Position numbers and translations under genes: made by a program. Under the pieces are notes generated by a model that was not told the origin of the DNA, made no database searches, and saw only the letters and a list, made by a program, of their open reading frames with translations. Positions 9,260 to 18,469 of a DNA stretch of 64,000 nt are shown here, piece after piece. Origin of the DNA: Dethiosulfatarculus sandiegensis (GTDB lineage Bacteria > Desulfobacterota > Desulfarculia > Desulfarculales > Desulfarculaceae); NCBI RefSeq assembly GCF_000931935.2, contig NZ_AZAC01000078.1, positions 186,001 through 250,000 on the forward strand, in the 5' to 3' direction. Each line of letters starts with the position of its first letter. The stretch's first letter is position 1.

Positions 9260-9609
9260 AGTCCCCCTTTGGTGAAAAACCAAATGATAAAACTAACGAC
9301 TTGAGGTCAAAAGATTGGGTCTAAGTATTTACTTCATCTGATTAAATAACTAAAGGTCCCTTAAATGCATTTATCGGGAAAGATTAAGTCGGCACGGCCT
9401 TAACCTGCCAAACCACCCCAATTTAATCATACATTTCAATACGGCAGATAAAATGCGAGAACAGGCTTGCCTTATCAAAAGGTAAACCCCGTTGTGCCCA
9501 GAATAATGAAAACAAGCCTCTTTGGGCAAGAGAAACAATAAATTAAGCTAATAAAAAAACCGGCAAGGCCTTTGGCCTCGCCGTAATAAAGCTTTATTTT
9601 TTACCGGGT
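9260..9609. other. Intergenic region between kinase and regulator genes
   Basis: These 350 bases lie between the end of the hybrid kinase gene and the start of the NtrC-type regulator. The side near the kinase holds a strong terminator (9553-9583). The remainder is AT-rich and presumably contains the regulator promoter. I see no gene. Confidence 0.5.
9553..9583 (-). terminator. Rho-independent terminator after the hybrid kinase gene
   Basis: Read on the minus strand, a 10-bp stem (CGGCGAGGCC / GGCCTTGCCG) with an AAA loop is followed by GTTTTTTTA. It lies about 25 bases beyond the stop codon at 9610. Confidence 0.85.
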
Positions 9610-11220
9610 CTATTTATTCTGGTCCAAGACCCGACGCACTGTCTCGGCCCACCTGCGGTTGCGAATCGGCTTGATCAAAAGCTCCCTGATGCCTGCATCA
9701 CGGGCCTTGGTCCTGGTGCCGGCCGCCCAGAAACCGGTGAAAAGGATTATGGGGATATCCGGGCGCAGGGCCTGGACCTCCCGGGCCAGTTCCAGCCCGG
9801 TCATCTCGGGCATGACCTGATCGGTAACCAATATGTCAAAACCATGGGGATCCTGTTTAAAGGTTTCAAGCGCCTTTAAACTGCCGGTCAGGGCCGTGGT
9901 CTTATACCCCAGCCTTTTGAAAAGCCCCTGAGTCACCAAGGCCATATCTTCATCGTCATCCACCAGAAGGATGCGTTCGGTGCCTTTAGGCAGATTCTCC
10001 GCATTTTCCCCCCAGGAGCCGTGTTCACTTTGCAGCCTGGGAAGATAAACCTCAAAACAGGAACCCTTGCCTGCCTGGCTGGAAACGACTATGCCTCCCT
10101 GATGGGCCCTGACAATGCCGTGGACCACGCTTAAACCCATACCGCTGCCCTTGCCGGTCCCCTTGGTGGTGAAAAAGGGATCGAAAATCCGCTTCAGTAC
10201 GTCTGCGTTCATACCTTGGCCCGTATCAATCACCATCAGTTTCAAAAAGGCTCCCGGCCCCAATTTGCCGCAGCTGGTTTCCATGGTCTCTTTCAGGTCA
10301 AAGGCCTCCAAGGAAACATTCAGCACGCCGCCTGTTTTGCGCATGGCCCAGGCTGCATTGGTGCAAAGGTTCAGCACGACCTGATGAATCTGACTCTGAT
10401 CGGCCAGGGCAATATCCTCGCCCTTGGGCGGGGAAACACAAACCTTGATATCCGATGAAAGGGAAGACTCCACCAACTTGACCGCCTCCTGGACAATGGG
10501 CCCCAAGCGAACGGCAGCCATCTTCTCCTCTGAGGGCCTGGTGAAGGTCAGGATCTGCTTAACCAGGTCCATGGCCCGGTGGCTGGCCTTTAAGACCAGT
10601 TCCAGGCCATAGCGGCTGGGGGCCTCTGGGGGCAGATCCTCCAGGGCTATCTCGGTATTGGTCACAATAATTCCGAGTGAACTGTTGAGATCATGGGCTA
10701 TGCCCCCGGCCAAGGTGCCCAGGGCCTCCATTTTTTCACTTTGACGAACCTGATCTTCTTGCCTGGCTCTTTCCTCTTCTGCGTTCTTTCTGCCTTTTCG
10801 GTTCTGCTTCTCCCTTGTAATATTGCGCCCCACTGCCTGGTATTCGATGATCTCACCTTCGGAATTGAAAATCCCCCTGCCTTGCCAGCCGATCCACAAC
10901 AGTTCTCCATTGGCCCTGGTCAGGCTTTGCTCCACCTCCACGGTGTTATTGCTGCGGTCAATTGTGTTGAAAAGCTCCCGTGCCAGCTGCCGGTCCCTTG
11001 GTTTAATCAAGGAGAACACATCCCTGCCCAAAAGCTCCTCTGACATTTTTCCGCTCATGCGGCAAAGCGCATCATTCACAAAGGTAATAGCGCCGTCAAA
11101 AGTGAAACGGCAGATCAATTCATCCAGGTTGTCCAGTATTCCGGACAAACGGGCCAAATTCTCCCTGAGACGCCTGTTTTCCAGGATCATATCATCTGAA
11201 TAAATATCCGCTCGCTTCAT
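9610..11220 (-). CDS. Hybrid sensor histidine kinase (PAS-HisKA-HATPase-receiver)
   Basis: This 536-residue soluble kinase begins with a PAS domain (about 18-140; LDELICRFTFDGAITFVNDALCRM region). HisKA follows with the phospho-His in GGIAHDLNSS, then an ATPase domain with N box NLCTNAAWAM, G1 DTGQGM and G2 GSGMGLSVVHG. A C-terminal receiver has its Asp in LVTDQVMP and Lys in LLIKPI. No membrane helix or signal peptide is visible, so it probably senses a cytoplasmic cue through PAS. ATG 11220 follows TTAGGGG. It is monocistronic, as a terminator follows directly. The NtrC-type regulator downstream is a candidate partner. Confidence 0.92.
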   Translation of the reverse strand: MKRADIYSDDMILENRRLRENLARLSGILDNLDELICRFTFDGAITFVNDALCRMSGKMSEELLGRDVFSLIKPRDRQLARELFNTIDRSNNTVEVEQSLTRANGELLWIGWQGRGIFNSEGEIIEYQAVGRNITREKQNRKGRKNAEEERARQEDQVRQSEKMEALGTLAGGIAHDLNSSLGIIVTNTEIALEDLPPEAPSRYGLELVLKASHRAMDLVKQILTFTRPSEEKMAAVRLGPIVQEAVKLVESSLSSDIKVCVSPPKGEDIALADQSQIHQVVLNLCTNAAWAMRKTGGVLNVSLEAFDLKETMETSCGKLGPGAFLKLMVIDTGQGMNADVLKRIFDPFFTTKGTGKGSGMGLSVVHGIVRAHQGGIVVSSQAGKGSCFEVYLPRLQSEHGSWGENAENLPKGTERILLVDDDEDMALVTQGLFKRLGYKTTALTGSLKALETFKQDPHGFDILVTDQVMPEMTGLELAREVQALRPDIPIILFTGFWAAGTRTKARDAGIRELLIKPIRNRRWAETVRRVLDQNK

Positions 11221-11283
11221 CTAAAAACCCCTAACAAGCTGTTTTATTTATAAACACTTAGGATAAAACGATCTTCCCGGCCA

Positions 11284-12090
11284 TCATGGGCGTCCATCGC
11301 TCACCTTGAGCAGAGGCCGATTAAGGGCGCCGTCGGCAAATCCCTGTTCAATGGCTTCCTTGCCGTTCAACCAAAGCTCCTTTTTATGGACACTTTTATC
11401 CAGCTCATCTTTTGTCAGCCTGGAGACGGAAGCCAGCCAGGTATTGGCCGTATTCTGCAGGTGACGCAGCACCTCGGCCTCATCTTCCTTGTCCGCAGGA
11501 GAAGAGACGTCGAACATCTTAAAACTCTTCAGCTCGTGCCACATCAACTCTGCTTGGGGGCTTACCAGCCGGTGTCCCCGGCTGCCGCTGACAAAGATAA
11601 TAAAACCAGCCGAAGCGGCCCAGCCGTAGCACCTGGTCTCCACGATCATGCCCTTGGATTTGTAATGTTCCATAATGCCGTGAATGCGCCAACCCTCAAA
11701 CAGGCTGCCGCCCGGGCTCTGAACCTCGACAATGGCTTTCCTGATAGTCAAATGATCAAGATATTCAAAGTATTGCCTAACTTCTTCAGATGTTTTTCTC
11801 TCCACTTCGCCTTTAAGCATGTAGTATCCCATCTGAGTGCCCTTTAGTTCAATAATCGAAGTATGCTCGTTGGGATAGCTGCGTTCTGCGTGAGCTTTCT
11901 TTTCCTTGAGCTCAAAGGTGGGGATCACATGACATTTAAGACAATCCTTGACCATAAGGGTTTTGGGACACTGGGTCTGTGGAGGTTTTCCTTGGGACAT
12001 TACCCGTAAAAGATCCATGAATGTCTCACCCTTGACCGGTGTGGCCGCCAGAGCCAGGGTCATAAAGGTAAAAAGAAACATCTTTTTCAT
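11284..12090 (-). CDS. Secreted ClpP-fold protein with an N-terminal CxxCH motif
   Basis: This 268-residue protein has a classic signal peptide (MKKMFLFTFMTLALAATPVKG). A single haem-c-type motif, CLKCH, lies at residues 50-54. A ClpP/SDH-like serine-protease domain spans about 77-255: EVQSPGGSLFEGWRI gives the oxyanion-side glycines, GWAASAGF places a candidate nucleophile Ser160, and LMWHEL places a candidate His185. The C-terminal WLNGKEAIEQGFAD is the usual ClpP-like ending. ATG 12090 is preceded by a near-perfect AAAAGGAGGT. The fold suggests a periplasmic peptidase of the ClpP/NfeD group; the CxxCH could bind haem or a metal, or form a disulphide. Flanking genes give no functional hint. 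Confidence 0.72.
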   Translation of the reverse strand: MKKMFLFTFMTLALAATPVKGETFMDLLRVMSQGKPPQTQCPKTLMVKDCLKCHVIPTFELKEKKAHAERSYPNEHTSIIELKGTQMGYYMLKGEVERKTSEEVRQYFEYLDHLTIRKAIVEVQSPGGSLFEGWRIHGIMEHYKSKGMIVETRCYGWAASAGFIIFVSGSRGHRLVSPQAELMWHELKSFKMFDVSSPADKEDEAEVLRHLQNTANTWLASVSRLTKDELDKSVHKKELWLNGKEAIEQGFADGALNRPLLKVSDGRP

Positions 12091-12283
12091 GGCACACCTC
12101 CTTTTGCCAGATGGCCCGCACCGGACATATCTTTGAAATCTCCCTTCGCATGGGTTGGAAGGCCGCAAAACGGCCTGAATTTCATTGCGGCACGGCTCAC
12201 CACTGATTATCAAAAGCAATTAACATGCCAATAAAAACAGACTTTCTACCGGGCAGGCGAATCGCGGCATTTTGGAACGCCAT

Positions 12284-12317
12284 AAAAAAAGGCAAGGCCC
12301 CGCAAGGCCTCACCTTT
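12284..12317 (-). terminator. Rho-independent terminator after the CBS-domain gene
   Basis: On the minus strand, AAGGTGAGGCC pairs with GGCCTTGCCTT (11 bp with wobble) and is followed by TTTTTATG. It lies about 30 bases beyond the stop at 12348. Confidence 0.8.
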
Positions 12318-12347
12318 CGATAACAATTAGTTATTATTAGATATATT

Positions 12348-13418
12348 TTATTGCTTCTTTTCTTCTTCCGGCTCCTTCAAAAGATCCTCAAACTTAAGGA
12401 CAGTGGCCCCTCTCCTACGGGCCAGAACCTGCAAGTCCGCTACAGTATCTGTTTCATCCACTATTTCAGACCCGACCAGTGATTCCAGTACATCTTCCAG
12501 GGTGACCAGTCCCATGATGCCCCCGTACTCGTCCACCACCATATACATATGCTCTTTTCGACGCAAAAATGAGCTCAAAAGATTCAGGGCGTTGGCCGTA
12601 TTGGGGACAAAACGCACCGGTGCGTGGAGTATTTCCTTTAACAGCAGGTTTTCCTTACCGGAATCGGCATTGGCCACATCCCTGCGCAACACATAGCCCT
12701 GAAAATCCTCCCTGCCGCCGACCCAGACCGGTATCCGGCTGTACTGCCAGGTCCTGGCCTCCTTTTTGAGCTTAAACACAGGGGTGTCCCCGTTGGCCGA
12801 AAAGATAACCGTACGGGGGGTCATGATGTCCTCGGCCTTTAAATCCTCCAGCTTGATTATATTGTGGATGAGATTGTGTTCCATGATGGTGATCTCACCC
12901 TCCCTGGCGCCCAGCCTGGCCGCCGCCAGGATATCGTCCTCGCTGACTATAACCATTTCCGGGGCGCTTCTGATGATAAGGTTGGTCACCAGTCTCAGCA
13001 GTTTGATAAAGGGCTTGGTGGCGGCCACCATCACATCCAGAGGCTTTACCGAATGACGCCAAAGCAAAGGCCAATGCACAGCCCCCACGGTTTTGGGGAT
13101 GATCTCGGAAAAAAGCAAAATAGCCAGGGTGAAGACAAGGGAAAAGACCCAAAGGTATTTCACCCCCCAAACCTGGCCCGCCGCCCAGCCTGCCAGGGAG
13201 GCTCCGGCGGTGTTAGCCACGGTGTTTAAAATAAGAATAGCGGTTAAAGGGACTTCCACATTGGACTTGAGCCTTTTCATTCCACTTGCCTGGTCTTCGC
13301 CGCGGGCAGAGGCGGACTCCAGGGTGATATGGGGTGTGGAATACAAAATCGACTCCAGCAATGAACACAAGGCGGAAATGCAGATGGAAAAAGAAACCGC
13401 CAGGATCAAGGTGGCCAT
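12348..13418 (-). CDS. DUF21/CNNM membrane protein with paired CBS domains
   Basis: This 356-residue protein has an N-terminal CNNM/DUF21 domain with about four helices (MATLILAVSFSICISALCSL; VPLTAILILNTVANTAGASL; YLWVFSLVFTLAILLFSEIIPK). Two CBS motifs follow at about 195-320 (EDIMTPRTVIFSANGD; MVVDEYGGIMGLVTLEDVLESLVG). Relatives (CorC/YfjD/HlyC group) are linked to magnesium or cobalt efflux, and the CBS pair usually binds adenine nucleotides. The C-terminal CorC_HlyC domain found in longer relatives is missing: the protein ends soon after CBS2 with a basic/acidic tail. The gene appears monocistronic with its own terminator. Confidence 0.87.
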   Translation of the reverse strand: MATLILAVSFSICISALCSLLESILYSTPHITLESASARGEDQASGMKRLKSNVEVPLTAILILNTVANTAGASLAGWAAGQVWGVKYLWVFSLVFTLAILLFSEIIPKTVGAVHWPLLWRHSVKPLDVMVAATKPFIKLLRLVTNLIIRSAPEMVIVSEDDILAAARLGAREGEITIMEHNLIHNIIKLEDLKAEDIMTPRTVIFSANGDTPVFKLKKEARTWQYSRIPVWVGGREDFQGYVLRRDVANADSGKENLLLKEILHAPVRFVPNTANALNLLSSFLRRKEHMYMVVDEYGGIMGLVTLEDVLESLVGSEIVDETDTVADLQVLARRRGATVLKFEDLLKEPEEEKKQ

Positions 13419-13696
13419 GATTCCTCCGGCCTGTTTTGGTTAAGCGAAAAATCCCAAAAAGTCAGATCAAAACTCAAACCAAACCGCGTTTCACCGTTTT
13501 ACTTGGGCAGTCCAACGAGTTGCCTCAAAAGGCTTTATATGCCTTTAAAAAACAACCGGAGAGATTATTGATTGCCGCACCGGCTAAAAGCGGTTAAATC
13601 CAGAGCTAACCATGCAAGCATAACATGAGTATAAAGGCAATCCGAAAAAAGGAAAATTATAGACAATCGCTCTCAGGGGATTTAAACAGGGGAATT

Positions 13697-14695
13697 TCAG
13701 GGTTTATTTTTATCGCTGACTGAAAGTACAGTCACATCACCGTGCCGAATCAGCATCTCTTTTGTCCGGCCTTTCAGAATCAGGGCTCCGTCAGCGGCCA
13801 TACCCTTGAAAAGGCCGGTCTTCACCTCGTCTCCGTCCCTGACCGAAACCTCTTTACCCAAAAGCCAGGATCTGGCTTCATATTCAGCCACCAGGGCCCT
13901 TCTGTCACCTTTGGTAAAGGTCTCGTATAATCCGTTCATATTGCGCATGACCGCCGCCAGAATTCGAGCCCGATCCCAACTGCGTCCAGTTTCAGAGAGT
14001 AAAGACGTGGCCGGTGAACCGATTTCAGCCAGGTCTTGGCGGCTCAGATTGACATTGAGCCCAACTCCCACCACCACATACTCCACCTGTTCCGCGCGGC
14101 TGGCAAACTCGGTAAGCACTCCGGCGAGTTTCACACCGCTAAGGTAAAGATCATTGGGCCACTTGATCTTGGGTTCAAGGCCTGTGATTTCCTCCAAAGC
14201 GCGGCACACGGCTAAAGCCGCCAGATTGGTAAGCCCGAAAACCAGGCTCATCTCCAGCTTGGGACGCAGGACCAGGGAAAACATAAGGCAGGCGCCCTTA
14301 GGTGCTATCCAGCGGCGCTCCAGCCTTCCCCTGCCCTTGCTCTGATATTCGGTTGCCAACAAAGCGCCGTGGGGAACGCCCTTTTCCGCCCTACGCCTGG
14401 CCTCCAGGTTGGTGCTGTCTATGTCTTCGAAATGAAAGTAGGGAAGCCCCAGACTATTTGGATCAAGCCTGGCCTCGACCCTGGCGGGCAGGATCATATC
14501 CGGTTCAGAGACCAGGCTGTAGCCCACCCTTGGCTGGGCCTTGATTTCAAAGCCCTGTTTACGCAGGGCGGTAACCGCCTTGCCCACCGCGGCCCGGCTC
14601 AGCCCCAGAAGCTCGCCCATTTCCTGACCGGAACGGGGTTTATCGGCATTGAGCAAAAGCCTCAGCACCTCTGTGCTGGTTTTCATCTCAGGCAT
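13697..14695 (-). CDS. birA: Biotin protein ligase / biotin operon repressor (BirA)
   Basis: This 332-residue bifunctional BirA has an N-terminal winged helix (about 5-62; SGQEMGELLGLSRAAVGKAV), a catalytic ligase core with the biotinyl-AMP loop GRGRLERRW at 121-129 and KWPNDLYLSGVKLAGVL, and a C-terminal SH3-like cap. It activates biotin with ATP and attaches it to the carboxylase carrier protein. The HTH implies it also represses a biotin gene set, none of which is in this window. Its start overlaps the end of the upstream phosphatase gene by eight bases, so it is probably the last gene of the thiDN-thiC unit. Confidence 0.93.
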   Translation of the reverse strand: MPEMKTSTEVLRLLLNADKPRSGQEMGELLGLSRAAVGKAVTALRKQGFEIKAQPRVGYSLVSEPDMILPARVEARLDPNSLGLPYFHFEDIDSTNLEARRRAEKGVPHGALLATEYQSKGRGRLERRWIAPKGACLMFSLVLRPKLEMSLVFGLTNLAALAVCRALEEITGLEPKIKWPNDLYLSGVKLAGVLTEFASRAEQVEYVVVGVGLNVNLSRQDLAEIGSPATSLLSETGRSWDRARILAAVMRNMNGLYETFTKGDRRALVAEYEARSWLLGKEVSVRDGDEVKTGLFKGMAADGALILKGRTKEMLIRHGDVTVLSVSDKNKP

Positions 14696-15500
14696 CTTGT
14701 TTTTCCGTTAAAAAGGTATTGACCGCGTGATTAAAGCCCTCGGGGCCGGGGAGATTTTCCCTTTTCAAGTTAGGCAGTTCAAGGGGGGCGTGGCTCAGGT
14801 CCGGCCGGGCCACCAGAACCGGGTGATCCACAGCCTTGAACATGGCCAGGTCGTTCGGAGCATCGCCCAGGGCCATGGTCTTTAGGTTTTTATCCTTTTC
14901 CCGGTACAGACTGCTCACAAGGCTCACGGCCCGGCCCTTGTCCCCTCCACCGAGCAAATGAAAAAAGCGCCCCCCCCTGGTGACGGAAAGTCCCTGTTCC
15001 TGGGCGGCTCGCACAAAACCGGCCTCATTTTTTTCCGGCTCCGGCAATATCAGGGGTTCGTTAAACTCCCTTTTCCCGGCCAAGGCGGCCTTTTCCAGGG
15101 AAAGGCCGGTGAACCCCGCCACCTCCCGGTCCGTGAGGTCGCCGAACCCCTTGGCCCCGAACCTGTCCTTAAAAACCAAAAACCGCCTGCGCACCTCTTC
15201 AATCGGCATGCCCAGGCGCCTCACCAGCCAGCCATCACCGGCTTTTGACCACTCCGAACCTTGAGCAAGGGCATGACCAAAAGGCGCGTAAACCCCGCCG
15301 CCGTTTTCAGCGATAAAGGGATGATCAAGCCCAAGCTCATGCCACAGAACAATCATCTCGGCCCGGGTCTTGCTCGAGGTGAGAACCAGGGGGACTCCCC
15401 TTTGGGCCAGGGCATCCAAGGCGGGCCTGGCCGGGGTATAGTCATAGGCCTGGTGATCCAAAAGAGTTCCGTCCAGATCGGTGAAGACCACCAGGCCCAT
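14688..15500 (-). CDS. Mannosyl-3-phosphoglycerate phosphatase (HAD-IIB)
   Basis: This 270-residue HAD-superfamily phosphatase has motif I FTDLDGTLLD, motif II LTSSKTRAE and motif IV GDAPNDLAMFKA. The PFIAENGGGVY segment and overall pattern match the mannosyl-3-phosphoglycerate phosphatase family, which dephosphorylates MPG to the compatible solute mannosylglycerate. ATG 15500 is supported by AAGGATAAGCCCT. Its ribosome site lies inside the end of thiC and it overlaps birA. No mannosyl-3-phosphoglycerate synthase is in the window. A related sugar-phosphate or glucosylglycerate substrate is possible. Confidence 0.82.
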   Translation of the reverse strand: MGLVVFTDLDGTLLDHQAYDYTPARPALDALAQRGVPLVLTSSKTRAEMIVLWHELGLDHPFIAENGGGVYAPFGHALAQGSEWSKAGDGWLVRRLGMPIEEVRRRFLVFKDRFGAKGFGDLTDREVAGFTGLSLEKAALAGKREFNEPLILPEPEKNEAGFVRAAQEQGLSVTRGGRFFHLLGGGDKGRAVSLVSSLYREKDKNLKTMALGDAPNDLAMFKAVDHPVLVARPDLSHAPLELPNLKRENLPGPEGFNHAVNTFLTEKQDA

Positions 15501-15505
15501 AGGGC

Positions 15506-16810
15506 TTATCCTTTCTTGCGCTCGGGATGGAAGTAATCCCGCATCAGGCGCACAGCGCAGAAGCGGCCGCACATGGTGCAGACCTCTTCTTCGGCAGGCA
15601 GGGAGTTTTCCCTGATCTTCCTGGCGGTGCGCGGGTCCAGGCAGAGGTTCAGCATGGTCTCCCAGTCCATATCGGCCCTGGCCTTGGCCATGGCGTTATC
15701 CTTGGCAATGGACTGCTCCCTGCCCTTGGCAATATCGGCTGCGTGGGCAGCCACCCTGGTCACCACCACCCCCCGGTATACATCTTCCGGCCCGGGCAGG
15801 GCAAGGTGTTCGGTGGGGGTGACATAGCACAAGAAATCCGCTCCGGCGGCTCCGGCCAAAGCCCCGCCGATTGCGCAGGCCACGTGGTCGTGACCCGCCG
15901 CAATATCAGTCACCAAGGGGCCGAGCACATAAAATGGCGCATTATGGCAAAGCCTTTTCTGCAACTGGATATTGGTCTGGATCTGGTTCAGGGGCACATG
16001 GCCCGGTCCTTCGATCATCACCTGCACATCTGCGTCCCAGGCCCTTTGAGTCAGCTCGCCCAGGGTGATAAGCTCGGTGATCTGGGCCCGGTCCGTGGCG
16101 TCGGCCAGGCAACCGGGACGCAGGCCGTCGCCCAGAGAGAGGGTCACGTCATGGGCCCGGCAGATCTCAAGCAGCCGGTCGTAATGCTCGTAAAGGGGGT
16201 TTTCCTTTTCATTGGCCAGAATCCAGCAGGCCATGAATGAACCGCCCCTGCTCACGATATCCATGATGCGGCCCTCGCCACGCAGACGGTCCAGTACAGC
16301 CATATTCACCCCGCAATGCACGGTGATGAAGTCCACGCCCTGCTTGGCTTGGTCTTCGATAACCCCGAACAGCTCATCGGCGGTCATATCCACAATGCCC
16401 CGGTCCTGGCTGGTGACCTCGACCGCGGCCTGATAGATCGGCACGGTTCCCACCGGCACGGGGCAGTTATCCAACACCTGCTGGCGCATGGCCCGTAAGT
16501 CTCCACCGGTGGAGAGGTCCATCACCGCATCGGCTCCGGCCTCCAGGGCTGCGTTCAGCTTATCGATCTCTTCGGCGGCGTCCGCCCTATCCGAGCTGGT
16601 GCCGATATTGGCGTTCACCTTAACGCTCAAGCCCTCGCCCACGCCCCTGGGCTCCAGGTTTTTGTGGGCCGGGTTTTTGGGGATGGCCACCTTACCCTCG
16701 CCAACGAGAATGCGAAGTTTTTCAGGGTCCATGCCTTCGTATTTGGCAACCTGCTCCATGGCCTCGGTTATTTGGCCTGCGCGGGCCGCTTGCATCTGTG
16801 TTTGGGCCAT
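15506..16810 (-). CDS. thiC: Phosphomethylpyrimidine synthase ThiC
   Basis: This 434-residue ThiC is the short bacterial/archaeal-length form without the N-terminal extension of the E. coli protein. It is a non-canonical radical SAM enzyme that rearranges aminoimidazole ribotide into the HMP-P pyrimidine of thiamine. The C-terminal cluster motif C-x2-C-x4-C is present (CTMCGRFC), as is VNANIGTS near residue 67. ATG 16810 follows AAAGGAGGCC and lies 3 bases after the thiDN stop, so the two are co-transcribed under the TPP riboswitch. Confidence 0.96.
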   Translation of the reverse strand: MAQTQMQAARAGQITEAMEQVAKYEGMDPEKLRILVGEGKVAIPKNPAHKNLEPRGVGEGLSVKVNANIGTSSDRADAAEEIDKLNAALEAGADAVMDLSTGGDLRAMRQQVLDNCPVPVGTVPIYQAAVEVTSQDRGIVDMTADELFGVIEDQAKQGVDFITVHCGVNMAVLDRLRGEGRIMDIVSRGGSFMACWILANEKENPLYEHYDRLLEICRAHDVTLSLGDGLRPGCLADATDRAQITELITLGELTQRAWDADVQVMIEGPGHVPLNQIQTNIQLQKRLCHNAPFYVLGPLVTDIAAGHDHVACAIGGALAGAAGADFLCYVTPTEHLALPGPEDVYRGVVVTRVAAHAADIAKGREQSIAKDNAMAKARADMDWETMLNLCLDPRTARKIRENSLPAEEEVCTMCGRFCAVRLMRDYFHPERKKG

Positions 16811-16813
16811 TTG

Positions 16814-18157
16814 CTAGGCCTCCTTTCCAGCCAGGGCCAGCACTTTGGCCACCAGTTCTTCAGGGGTGCGGGACAAAAGCCGCATCACCGGCTCCTTACC
16901 CACTTCACCCCGGTCAAAAATCAAATCAGGCACCAGGCCCATCTGCTCGATCACATGGCCGGTTCCCCATTCCAGGGTGGAGCCTTCGCGTGCCTTTACA
17001 TCCGCCGGTTCATCGGCACGGGAGAATTCGCCCACCTGCCAGCCCAGGGAACGGGCCTTTTCGATAAGGTCTTCATCAAAGCAAAGGGCCATGGCGCAGC
17101 GTTTCTCCGGATCTGCGGCACAAGCGGTGAGCACGATTTTGGCCACATGCTGGCTGGCTCCGGCCTTGGCCGGACCGGCCGCTTTCAGCCTGCCGTTCAT
17201 ATCTGTAATCCGCCCCTGGATGGCGATAACCTCGCCCGGTCCCGCAGCACCGGGAAGGGCGTAGCCGATCTGCCCCCTGACCTCGGGAATAATGAAGCCC
17301 AGGCCGGGTTCCTGCTCCAGCCGGTCCATGGCAGCCTGCACCCTGGCCAGGCCGCCGCCCAAGGCCAGACGCGGCTCCAGGTCCGCCATGGCGTTGACCG
17401 GTCCGTGTCCCTTGCCAATGGCCAAACCGCCGGCGATGCCGCGCCTTACCAAAAGCCTGGCCCTTTCCACGGCCACGGAAACCTCGCGGCCCTGGGCCAA
17501 AAGCGTGGCGCAGGAAGAAGCCAAAGTGCAGCCTGTGCCGTGGGTGTGGGGAGTGTCTATCCTGGCGGCCTTGAACTCATGCACCTCTTCACCGTCAAAG
17601 AGCACGTCAGCCGGGTCTGTTTCCAGGTGTCCGCCCTTGATCAGAGCGGCTTTGGCACCCATGGCGACCAGATCCCTGGCGGCCTGAATCATCTGTTCCG
17701 TATTCCTCACCTCCCTCTCCAGAAGGGCTTCCGCCTCATCCAGATTGGGGGTTACCAGGGTGGCCAGAGGAATCAATTTTTCCTTTACAGCCCGGACTGC
17801 GTCTTCGGCCAAAAGCCGGTCCCCACCCTTGGCCACCATAACCGGGTCCACCACCAGCGGACGATCAAGGCCCTTGACCAGTTCCGCCGCAAGCTCCACC
17901 AGTTCCGCTGAATGAAGCATCCCGGTCTTGATTGCATCCACCTCAATATCATCTGCCACGGCATCAAACTGCCGGCGGACAAAATCCAGGGGCACGGCAT
18001 GCACGCCCTGCACTCCCCGGGTGTTTTGGGCGGTAAGGGCTGTGATAACGGTCATGGCATGTCCCCCCAGAACAGTCACGGCCTTAAGGTCAGCCTGGAT
18101 GCCCGCCCCGCCGCCGGAGTCGGAACCGGCAATTATCATTACTTTAGCAAGCGGCAT
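16814..18157 (-). CDS. thiDN: ThiD-ThiN fusion: HMP/HMP-P kinase and thiamine-phosphate synthase
   Basis: This 447-residue fusion has two parts. Residues 1-260 are ThiD, a ribokinase-fold HMP and HMP-P kinase ([16 protein letters not shown] at the substrate site; [11 protein letters not shown] at the anion hole). Residues about 275-447 are ThiN, a thiamine-phosphate synthase unrelated to ThiE ([17 protein letters not shown] and [13 protein letters not shown] regions). It can therefore both phosphorylate the pyrimidine and join it to the thiazole. ATG 18157 has AAGGAGG at ideal spacing. It is the first gene after the TPP riboswitch and its terminator. ThiE, ThiG and ThiM are not in the window. 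Confidence 0.93.
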   Translation of the reverse strand: MPLAKVMIIAGSDSGGGAGIQADLKAVTVLGGHAMTVITALTAQNTRGVQGVHAVPLDFVRRQFDAVADDIEVDAIKTGMLHSAELVELAAELVKGLDRPLVVDPVMVAKGGDRLLAEDAVRAVKEKLIPLATLVTPNLDEAEALLEREVRNTEQMIQAARDLVAMGAKAALIKGGHLETDPADVLFDGEEVHEFKAARIDTPHTHGTGCTLASSCATLLAQGREVSVAVERARLLVRRGIAGGLAIGKGHGPVNAMADLEPRLALGGGLARVQAAMDRLEQEPGLGFIIPEVRGQIGYALPGAAGPGEVIAIQGRITDMNGRLKAAGPAKAGASQHVAKIVLTACAADPEKRCAMALCFDEDLIEKARSLGWQVGEFSRADEPADVKAREGSTLEWGTGHVIEQMGLVPDLIFDRGEVGKEPVMRLLSRTPEELVAKVLALAGKEA

Positions 18158-18193
18158 AAAAAAGCCTCCTTGTTGTTTTGCAACAAATTAGAA

Positions 18194-18232
18194 AAGCCGT
18201 CCGACCCAGGTGAGGCTGGGTCAGACGGCTTT
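18194..18232 (-). terminator. Riboswitch-linked transcription terminator before thiDN
   Basis: On the minus strand, a long stem (AAAGCCGTCTGACCCAG pairing with CTGGGTCGGACGGCTTT, one mismatch, 6-nt loop) is followed by TTTTCT. It sits between the TPP aptamer and the thiDN start, which fits transcription attenuation when TPP is bound. Confidence 0.88.
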
Positions 18233-18261
18233 GTGCACTTCGGAAAGCCCTTACTGGCCTA

Positions 18262-18362
18262 GCCGTTCCCTCCGCCGGAATTACCCGGATCAGGTTCAAG
18301 GGGTCGCCAGGCGCTTTTTTAACGCGCCGGGCTCTCAGTCTCAAGTGACGCCCCCCGGCATG
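18262..18362 (-). promoter_or_regulatory. TPP riboswitch (THI element)
   Basis: The minus-strand RNA carries the conserved thi-box segments: GGGGGGCGTCAC, GACTGAGAGCCC, a variable GCGCG/CGCGC helix, then CCCCTTGAACCTGATCCGG, GTAATTCCGG and CGGAGGGAA. These are the pyrimidine- and pyrophosphate-sensor helices of the TPP aptamer. It lies about 100 bases upstream of thiDN and controls thiDN-thiC, and possibly the two genes behind them. Confidence 0.95.
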
Positions 18363-18469
18363 TGTTAAGCTATCAGGCCAGACGAGTTTAGTCAATAAAG
18401 TGAAGATCACATTACGGAATTAACCAGCGATTAATCGGCAGGGAAAACCACCGGGCCGGAACTCAGGCA

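Noticed and set aside
9553-12317. Similar terminators at 9561 and 12291 sharing GGCAAGGCC as a dispersed repeat
   Set aside because: The similarity is limited to the short stem and is common for GC-rich terminators in one genome.
16664-17911. Long plus-strand frame of 415 codons opposite thiDN
   Set aside because: It is the antisense shadow of a clear thiDN gene; high GC codon bias opens the opposite strand.
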